Origin: Zeugodacus cucurbitae
Taxonomy: Eukaryota; Arthropoda; Insecta; Diptera; Tephritidae
Length of the DNA: 64,000 nucleotides
Assembly (NCBI RefSeq): GCF_028554725.1
Contig: NC_071671.1
Span: forward strand, 46,824,501-46,888,500
Direction of reading: 5' to 3'
Shown: positions 54,596-64,000 of the stretch, piece after piece
Layout: every line of letters begins with the position of its first letter
How positions within the stretch are numbered: the stretch's first letter is position 1
Position numbers and translations under genes: made by a program
The notes under the pieces: model-generated
The model's input: only the letters and a program-made list of their open reading frames with translations
Database searches by the model: none
What the model was told of the DNA's origin: nothing

Positions 54596-57500
54596 AATAT
54601 ATTTTAGAATTTATGATGAATATTGTAATTCTTGTCCTTCTAAATACATGGATAAAATTGGACTGCTGTGAGTTCTTTTATTTTATTTTTTATTTTTTAA
54701 CCATATGTCTAATTACAAATTACAATGTCCAAAATGTTTACTTGTCTTGTTTAAAAAAATGATTTTGTTTTATTAAAAGCGCAGAAAAATTTTTTATATT
54801 CGATATTCGAAATTATTTTAATTTCAAACAGTTTATGGAACTCGTTTAATTTTAAAAAATAAATACATGTGTATGTATTCACATGACACATAATATTTTT
54901 TATTTATTTCTGCCTTCCCACTAAGTTTTGAGCATCAACTAAGCCCCGAAATATTATACATACAACCACAGTTTGTAGAAATGCATTTCAGAAATAAAAT
55001 ACAGCACTCTTAATAGCCAAAACGAAAAACTATAAAATTTAAGCAACCAAATGGGTTGACGAACACAAGCTATAAGAGCAAAAAAATATAATGAATTGAA
55101 GTTATTATGAAAAAAGAAAGTAGTAAATAAAGTCGGAGAAAAACCAGTTTAACACGATTTTATTACGTTTGCATGGCGTGTGTTGATTTTAGATGCACAA
55201 CTAGATTAAACTAATATGTAATAAAAAATAAAAAAAACTTTACAAAACAAAAATGAAATTTCCTCGTAGTAAGTGTTGTAACGGCTTTTAGAGTAGAATA
55301 ATGTAATAATTTGGATTTGTATATATAATTACTAAATTAATTATGATTTATAGCAACAAGAACAAGAATAAGGTAACAAAATTATATAGCAGACCTCAGG
55401 AGAATTTTGTGGGGTGGAAGTTTTAATGAGACTGAGGAAAAATTGGCGATCTGTCTGAAGTTGTTAGTCAAACTTTACGATTCCAATTGGACTTAAACAT
55501 CCGAATATATAAAAATTAACTAATATGGAGTAATAAGGTGAGACTCAGTTGTTTACAAAATATTTTTTTTTTGTTTTTTCACAATTTTATGAATCGAATG
55601 AAGGTTTTTCAGAAGTCAGAATATTACAAAAGTTTTTCTTCAATAATTTTAGATATCATTTGTTATAACAATTAAAGTTTGAATATGCTTTTAAGATTAA
55701 AATGGGTTCTCCATAACAACAAAAATCCGAAAAACTCCTAAATATAAATACATGTGACTCAGAACGATTTGATTAATTAAGCTGCATAAATTTAGCTGAC
55801 AGCTCTTAGATCGTATTCATTTCTTCATGAAAACAATGAGCTTTAGTTGGAAACCTAACAACTATTGCTAGGGAATGAAAGTTGAGTTACTTAAGGTAAC
55901 AATTGCCGATCCTCAAAAAGAAAGCTAACGAGTGGCATAGAAAATTTTACATGTATTTCATTTGGTATTTACAAATCTTTATATATCCACATATACAATA
56001 AGTAAAGAGCCAAACAAGCGCGCAAATGTTCAAAAAGTTCCCCAAAATATCTACAAAAAACGCCAGCATCGCAACCATATTGAACCCGAGAAGCAGGTAA
56101 ATAAAACTTTAGCTCAAAACAAAAAAAAGACAAGGGTAAAACAAAATAGAAACTGGTTAAAGCTACTTGCGTCTGAATTTCGTTACAATACCGTTTGGTT
56201 GCCTACAAAGTCAAAGCGTTGAATTAATTTTGTAGTACTGGTTTGTTGATAGATATGTACAAATGTATCTTTGTATGTGTATGTATACACCTATATGTAT
56301 GTCTACAAGCGATTTTGCGTCTGTTTGTTTGACTTTTGTCTGGAGAAAAATGTATATAAAAGTCGAAAAGAGGCCACAGTGTGCTTTTGCCGTTGTAGTG
56401 GTGGCGAGATACGGGCAAATCACTCGAAAGCGTTAAATTAAAATGGAAAAAATGGAAAAAAAGGAAAAAAGACTGGTGGGTAGCGAGTTGGGCAGTGTCA
56501 TAAAAGCATTAAAAAAACGGAGTTTTCAAATAATAGTTGAATATATAGCTGCTACATATAAACATATGTACTGTATAGGTATGTACGTATATCTCTTGCA
56601 GTTGCTGCTTGGTTGCACAGCTACTCAGTTGGCCTGCTGACACAATCCTAGATTTGCTTTTTATGTAATTTTTTGCCAAAAAAAGCGACATACTGTTTTT
56701 GTTGTTTGCTTTTGCTGTTTTGTTAATTGTTATTATTTTTTTATTGTTTTGTGGCTTATATTGTTAAATTTTCTATTATTCTAAGTATAATTTGAGAAGT
56801 TGTTGTTTCTGCAACAGAGTTGCCACACTTCTGAATTTCAAAAATTTGTATATATAAAATTATAATATTGGTTCCAAAAATATGCCTTATTTGAAAACTA
56901 TATCATCATACAATATTTTTATAAGTAGGGTTGCCACCTAAAATTATAAAAAAAAATTAAATAGAAATGAAAAAAATGAAAAGGTATACTAACCACTGTT
57001 AATTAAAAACTCGGAGGTAAATAAAAACAATTTTTATAAATTTCGAAAATGGATTTCGGTAGAATTTAACCTCAAATAAAATCTACTTCTTTGATTGTTA
57101 CTTTATAGTCTTTTTTATACGAAGAGTAATGCAATGGAATGAAAATATATTCGTTGAAAAAATATGTTCATCATGAATTATGTTTGTTCGTCACTCCACT
57201 AACCACTTTTCAACCTAACCTTACTTATAAATTTATCTTCCATTGGAATTTTTATCGATAAATAAATTGCTTTGTAATTAACTTGCAATTATTTTAATCG
57301 ATTTGCCAAGCAATTCTACACTTTCAATTAATTAGTTGTGTGAGCAAAAACAGAAATGAACACATTTAAGTTTTTAGCTGTAAAATTAAGCAGCCTGTGC
57401 GTCCCCTATAGTTAGAATAAATATATGTATGAATTTTTAGCTACATATGTACATTTATGTACATAGACACCGATCACTCGGTTCACTGTATATCTAGTAT

Positions 57501-58589
57501 TAATAGAAAATTAATAAATTAATTGTCAGTCAACACGACAACTTGCATTTGCCACTGCTGTCAAGTCACGCAAACTGTCACTCATAAATCTTTAGCCAAC
57601 TTAACACCACACTGCATAGCGTATATAGTGATGTCCATACATACAAATAATCTTGAGAAATTTATATGGCGAAGCTCCGAGAAAGCAGCTATGCTAGTAA
57701 GGAGGGGGTTCACTTGGAATATGAAGGCGGAAATTTCTTACTCTCAACGGTCACTTTATGATGCCAGTTGACGGTGCTGATCATGTGTAGAGAGTATCGC
57801 GTGATTGAACTGTTGAATGTTGGGACGACTCGTGGACTACAGCTAGTCAAGCTGCACGATTGTTAGTCAGGCAAATGGTTGAGTGATTGCTTTCAGTAAG
57901 TAGAGGATGAGTGGTTGATTCCTATGAGTTTATAAACCCTGTTGGAATATTTTTTTCCTCGATAGTTATAGATAGAGTTGAAAACATAAAAAAATCACTT
58001 ATCAAAATATCATCATATTTGCGTTTTTTTTAGAAGAAACTTTCCAATCTCACCTCAACAAGGAGCTCAATATCAAATGAGTAGAGTTCAAAGCAACCGC
58101 TTAATATGGGTTTATTATTTTATATTTTTCGAATAAAAAATTATAAAATTTCCTAATTTGTTCCTACTGGGTTCATTGCTTAAAGAAAACTAAGTTTCTT
58201 TATATTTTTATTTTCATTTGTGTGGGACTTCATCACGTCGTTGACAGCCTGTCATATGGTGCATTATTCATTTAAAAATTTCCCATTTAGTTATATTGGC
58301 CATTATTAGATGGGATGTTTGCATGCAGCTCGCAGCATAAAATATGACAGTAATGATGGTCCTGTCAGGGACTGAACATTAATAATAGTAATAGACTTTG
58401 TCACTGCACTGCAATGCAATGTGGAAACTGTTAAGAAGTAGACAGACATAATAGATGAGAGTTAAAAGTTGAAGATAAATGAAAGCCTGCAAAAGGGTGG
58501 CTCAAAATAAAATGCCATTTTTTTTTTTAATAAAACACAAAAATTTTGTATTTATATTTATTATTTTTAATTATGTATTGTTTCAAGGT
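54596..58589. other. AT-rich noncoding stretch (probable intron if the first-exon model is right)
   Basis: No coding exon is recognised. The frames at 55962-56222 and 56211-56640 are low-complexity or overlap microsatellites. Two inverted GTGGCAAC motifs are at 56818-56848 and 56930-56940. Two CTGTCA sites lie at 57558 and 57575. Confidence 0.4.
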
Positions 58590-58790
58590 CTTACTTTTTT
58601 AAATTTTTGAATTAATACTAAATATAGTTTTAGTTTAGTTTTAATTAATATTATTTTAATTTTAATTTTTTAATTTTATTTTTTATTTTAATTTGAATTT
58701 TAATTTTTTTTTAATTTTTTGTAATTATTTTTTTAAATATTTTTTAATTTGTAAATATTTTTATTATTTTTAATAATTATTATTTTTGCC
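58590..58790. repeat. T/A low-complexity tract
   Basis: Almost pure A/T sequence built of TTTTAATTTTAATTTT-like units with hardly any G or C over about 200 bp. Confidence 0.9.
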
Positions 58791-61700
58791 CTCTCAGTTA
58801 AGTCTGCGAACGCAAGTGTCTTTGCGGTTTTCTCTAATAAATTTTTGCTTTTTATTTGTTTTTTTTTTTTTTATTTCTTCATCTTTGTTTTCTTCTATTG
58901 CAGTTGTGCTCATTTGCATTTGTGTGTCGCTGATAATTAAATGTATTCAGCGTGCAAATAGCTATTATAAAATTGCAAAAATAAAAAAAAATACAAAAGC
59001 AACAAATAATTTGTTGTCTAAGCAACAAATAGAAAATTGCAGTTTTTTGATGCGAATGTCAGAAATATATATACATACTATATGTATATGTTCATAAATA
59101 TGTATGCCTTAATGTATTTATTGTAGTTGCTGCATAACAAAAAGAACAAATACAACAAACCAAACAAATGAAACAAATGAAAACGCAAAATGTGGAAAAC
59201 CTTGAAGTTGAACGCGACGTATGACTAACAATAGTTTTAGATCGTTACATAGTATATATGCATGTCTATATACATATGTATGTATATAAACATATAATTG
59301 TCAATATGTATTTATGATTGTCTGTATGCATTTATGTTAGCCCAGTAAGCATTATAGTGTGAACTCTGTAGTTTTGACACTAGATAGCTTTAGCTTTGAG
59401 CTGGCGAGCCAACGAGCTTAGTGCATAGTGGCGAATCGAACAAACAACTGGTATAATTAATATATAAAGCGATATAATATATAGACAGAATATAAAGAGA
59501 ACCTTAAAATAAGGTCTATCTCTGTTTTTTTTTTTTTTTGAATTCGACTGGATGATTTGGTTTTTGTTTTCCGCAAAGGAATTATTTGAGGAGAGATTCA
59601 GAGAACACCGAAATGGCGAAACGAAGATGGCTTAGGCGCTCTTTAATAAGTTAGATGATCACTCGGGGGACAAACCTATCACTTTGTACTTCATATTCAA
59701 AGCTCTTACATATCTTTATTAGATTACTAACAAAGTTTTGTCCCATATATTGTGTGTGCTTCTTCATGTTATTTGTCAAATGAACATTCCTAATGGTTTG
59801 AAGCAGCCTACGGGGTATGGGGGGTATGGGAACCCCACACATGACAGAAATATACTGGAACTTCATACATTTTGTCGAGGGCCGAGCTTTATTTGAAAAA
59901 TAATTACTTCTTTTGCTTTAGCATTGGTATAGTCCGGAATGTCACGCTGCGAACCATCAAGCCGAACACAATTTTGCTTTAGTGGTGTCTATTCCTTGTT
60001 TTTGGTATCTCTTTGAACTCAGTTTGGAATAAGTCTCTACCAGAAATATATTGGCATTGCTGAGATATTAGCATAGGGCTTTGATATGAGTAATTTTACC
60101 CTTGTTGTACTTAGAGGTGGACTTTTAAGTTGTTTAGATTTCATTAGAAACAAATAATACGGATTTCCGGTGTTCACTAACAGCCATAACCTATAAAATT
60201 CCATAAGACAATTAAAAAATCGGTTTCTTATAATTCTAAAACGAATCATAAGGACGGATCGAGATTCTTTTATTTCCAGAATGTCAAAATTGTGTGTTTG
60301 GACACTCTAAGTATCAAAATAAATGCTAAATATATTGTTTTCGTTCTGCTGTTGCTATTTCCGTCGTCATATTATTAGTTTATTTTTATTTAGCAAATCA
60401 AACATTACTTGATCAATTTGTAGTTTAAAGGTAAAATTTCTGTTATGGAGACACGAGCGCAATTATGAATTTACTATAACTAGTATATGTGCATATTTCT
60501 GTATAAACATACATATGTATGTGTGCATGTATGTATGTAAATCCGCAGATAAAATTTAATAATGTATTATTTAAAAATTGTACACGACTTGCAGCGAAGC
60601 TATTAACTTTTGTAGTAGCTTTTATGCGATTTTATTCGCGTTATACTATTTTGAATGTACATATGTACATATATGTATGTATGTTTACATTTAATAATCT
60701 ACTGCATGTGTTTTGCTTTTCTTGTATATTTGAAAGTCATTGTAAACTTCATAATTGTACATATAATATATAGGAATTTATATATGTATGTATAAATGCG
60801 CTTTTCAACTGCAATCGGCTTTATTATAGTTTTGTACAATTATTTTCATTTATTTTTTGCCTTCCAACCATGCAATTATTCGTCTAAGTCAGACAACAAT
60901 AACTTGTCGTTTAATAACAGGAAATAAAAAAAATTATCGCATGCGATTTTACTACACAGTATTTGCGTTTTGTTTTCATTTTTGTTTTCTAATACAACGT
61001 TTTATTTTTTGTATTTTTGTATATTCCCATGTATATATGTACGTTTGTTCGTTTATAGCCGCTTATTATTTTGTCGTTAGTTCGTTTGTGTTTCGTAAGC
61101 GTCTAAAGTTCTCAGCGTGAATTACAAACAGCTGCTAGATGTTTCTTTAAGTCGCAAATTAAGTCCACAGCACAATTGTACACATTTACTTATTTATATG
61201 AGTGTATGTGTGTTTATTTGTAATTAACTTCGTTGCATTGAAAGCTATTAGTAGAGCTTATGTACATAAGTATGTATGTATGTATTGCTTTAGTGAAGTT
61301 TAGTCGGAACCTTGAGCTCCACCAAAGTACACATCATATTGTGAAAATTCGTGATAAACCTACACCAGTAGAAAATATTAGCGCTCCACCTTCTTAATTA
61401 GTTAGTGCTAATTTTTCCCTTCAATTAATTATGTGTATAGATAGTATATAGTCCCTATATAATTAAGTACATAACTCATTTTGACTGCTCCGTAGGACTA
61501 TAGCTGAATGTAAATAATCTAGCCAAACAATATCTGTAGAATAGCTTCAAATGCTTTCTATACAGTTGATTATTTTCAGAATTCTACTTTTATTTATTGA
61601 ACAAGTAATAACTTCTACATCAAGATCTTGTTTAAGTTTTGCAGCTAATTTTTTCTTCAAACATATATTTTTACTAATTGTTCGTTTTTGGTTGAGTTCT

Positions 61701-62070
61701 CTATGCATTCAAACAATCATCGTAAGTTGAAGCAGGTGTAAGCACTCTCAACTAACTAACTCACTCATCAATTTTCAAATTAAATGAAAATGTGGTTAGA
61801 AAATGTAAAATTGTTTCTCTATAAGAGTGATGAAGTGCAGGTGCTTAAGTGTATTAGGGAGGTACTTAAATGCTGGGGAAACAATTTTTTCAAACACAAT
61901 TTGATTACTTTATAAAAGGTGGAGTCAGTTCAAAGTAAAGATTACCACATGCCTTATACATAAAGTTATTTCTACCCAACTATGGGCTCAATTCTAATCA
62001 AATGAAGTTAAAAAATTTGAGTAAATATATTATTTTTCAAAGAACTGATAACAAAAGCTAACTTGGCATC
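58791..62070. other. AT-rich noncoding stretch
   Basis: No gene is supported. ACATATGTATG microsatellites recur (59270-59292, 60510-60540, 60655-60690, 61262-61285). The frames at 58786-59097, 59651-59866, 60037-60249, 60519-60773 and 60857-61120 have no recognisable domains. Confidence 0.45.
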
Positions 62071-62071
62071 A

Positions 62072-62087
62072 CAGCGCCATCTAGTGA
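62072..62087 (-). promoter_or_regulatory. CTCF-like binding motif
   Basis: The minus strand reads CTCACTAGATGGCGCTG, matching the AGATGGCGCT core and the CTA/CCA-x-x-AG flank of the fly/vertebrate CTCF consensus. A single site of this quality could mark an insulator. Binding is inferred from the motif alone. Confidence 0.4.
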
Positions 62088-64000
62088 GGGTTTGGATAAA
62101 GATTAATATTTTAAATGGATCAGCTGATCTAAATATGCTGAACTATCTTAGTAAGGACAAAATACCGTTATTTGAATTAAAATACAAATTTCCTGCATTC
62201 AAGGTACAGAATATAACAAAGATGACTATTGATTAAAAATCTTTTGGGAACTGTTAGCCATAATTTATATTTGTTCATATTCGTTCATATATAATGGAGA
62301 CTTGTATCACTGCTAAACTTTTTTTTTACTTTTTAGGGACCACCCTCGTGTAAATATGTTCTCCATTTAATTTCATAAGCTATCAAAATGTTAAGTGCTC
62401 TTCGTTGTCTAAATAAATACAGTAAAAGCTTATCACATTCATTCAGTTATCTGACTTACGTGAGATATCTATGTACTGATGTCTGAATTCGCTTGATTAT
62501 GCAATATTTAGTCATATTTTCATTAAATAAGAAATAATAAGTACTGCATAAGAGTGTTTTGAGGATCCTGCTCTCTCAATATAAGTATAAATGCTGAGTG
62601 TCAATTTAGTTTCGTTAGTAGTCTAGTTATGGAACTTCGTCTTTCTTCCATTGTACATACTTATAAGGAAGAGAAGAAGTTAGCGAAAGAAGAATATTGA
62701 TACCTTAAAAAGATTGAGTCAAGTAAAAAGCTATAGTCTTTTAAAGCTTTCGAAATTGATTTTTTGGTTCTGAAAATTTCTCTTAAATGACTTTATGGCT
62801 CATTTAATTCGAACGTATACTCTGAAATAACGTCTACATGATTTGAAGTTTTGAAAAAGTATAGGTTAGGTTCATGGAAAAAAGGTGTTATGTTGGAATT
62901 GATCAAAAGCGATACAGAACTCTTCTACTTTCAGCATCTTCAGCATTTAAATTAAATTAATGCTACATACATATGTTTTTGAATTTATATATCTACTTTT
63001 TCTTCTATTTTTTGTACAAATTCGGGACACAATCTGTCAGAATGATATGTCAGATAATGACTTTATGTTCTAGAAGAGGAATTTATTATTATATTTATAT
63101 AAATGATATTTGAGTATAATATAATTTAATATATTTGATAACAAGTTTCGCTTGTTTTGGTCGAGAAGATGCTTTCAATTCAGCGGTGCCACGCCCATAA
63201 TCTGCAATATCTGTTCTTCTTAGTCTCATCTTTTACATTATGTTTCTGGTTATCATTATTAACAATTTAAGTAAGTTTTGGAGTTATAACGAGATATTTG
63301 AGTTTCTACTCATGCTCCATGAACTCTCAAATTATGGTGGAGTGGTACTCTGGGTATTTTGTTACATAACTTTTCGCTGTATAAGTGTACAAAAAGCATG
63401 TTTTCGCTCTAGCGAGTTTTCTTTCGACCGATTTCATCGATTTTTCTTTGTTGTTGTTGTAGTGGAAAGAAATATTTGACAGTTTTTAAGCGGACAAAAA
63501 ATCAGGGTCCATTATTTATAATACTTTTTCAAGTAATTCTAAGTGTCTTCGGAATAATTTTAAGAGATTTACATTAAACTTTTTAATCAATTTGAGTCAA
63601 ATGGGAATGGAGATGGGAATTTGATGGTTTAACTTACAGAGTTTAAACATTCTGGTATTATGGAGCGTTTCATTTATTACTAATATGGTATCGTATAATT
63701 AATATTTCAATAACATTAATTTTTTAATATTCATATATATTTTAGTATTTTTTTAAGTCTTTTAACTTACCTTAAGTTTCATTTCTCCAGCAAGTCGGCA
63801 GTTTTACGTTATAAAATAGTTTTCCGCAGTAATTTCAGTAGCCCCTTACTGCATTCCACGAGTTTTCTCTACACATAATGGGAAATATGTGTGTGTATAC
63901 GACGGCAAATTAATGCTCTTTCCCTTCAGCATATATACTCTTATGTATATAAGTATATGTAGCAAGTATATAGCATGTGCATGTGTATAAAATTCATTTG
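62088..64000. other. AT-rich noncoding stretch
   Basis: No gene, RNA or element is recognised up to the window edge. The 63240-63479 frame ends with residues from a TTGTTGTTGTTGTAG run (63450-63463). Confidence 0.45.

Overview
The window looks like a piece of an insect nuclear genome, most likely a higher fly and plausibly a true fruit fly (Tephritidae). The reasons are its AT-richness, the very many short TATG/CATA/ACATATG microsatellites, a Jockey-clade non-LTR retrotransposon, mariner-type transposons including a DD41D-type element, RTE-like LINE fragments, and a dispersed repeat containing CCACGCCC motifs. The species assignment is an inference. I see no bacterial-type operon, rRNA, tRNA or CRISPR array, and no host protein-coding exon I can defend. 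Apart from transposon proteins, the open frames are short, overlap on both strands, and often translate microsatellites.

Layout. 1-8.7 kb: AT-rich DNA with a decayed LINE 3' end (1.6-1.9 kb), a possible Tc1-like end (4.04 kb), a dead mariner (4.7-5.3 kb) and two related RTE-like LINE relics (5.8-6.3 and 7.8-8.7 kb). 9.27-10.42 kb: a noncoding dispersed repeat with terminal inverted repeats and five CCACGCCC/GGGCGTGG boxes. 16.0-16.4 kb: a recent 202-bp-period tandem duplication. 17.2-17.7 kb: a third RTE-like relic. 19.65-20.82 kb: a decayed Tc1/mariner-type transposon with recognisable ends. 22.5-25.4 kb: cryptic non-LTR reverse transcriptase and C-terminal fragments. 32.2-32.8 and 36.9-37.4 kb: two nonautonomous elements bounded by TTAA. 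33.9-36.9 kb: a 5'-truncated Jockey-clade element with an intact 886-residue ORF2 and the last 63 codons of ORF1. 40.24-41.18 kb: an internally deleted DD41D mariner-like element whose catalytic domain is still open. 44.36, 49.19 and 49.99 kb: short inverted-repeat elements of Tc1/mariner-pogo type.

The part most likely to matter to the host lies to the right. CpG-richer, promoter-like segments occur near 45.6-46.0 and 47.1-47.5 kb. At 52.84-54.60 kb there are two diverged tandem copies of one unit. Each has the same ordered set of conserved blocks and ends in a strong GTGAGTA splice-donor-like sequence. I read these as duplicated alternative promoters with noncoding first exons of a gene transcribed rightwards, with coding exons outside the window. 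The remaining DNA would then be upstream intergenic or intronic sequence, with a few candidate regulatory motifs: a CTCF-like site at 62.07 kb and a CTGTCA cluster at 26.2-26.45 kb. No functional interplay between genes can be read beyond the transposons' own protein pairs.
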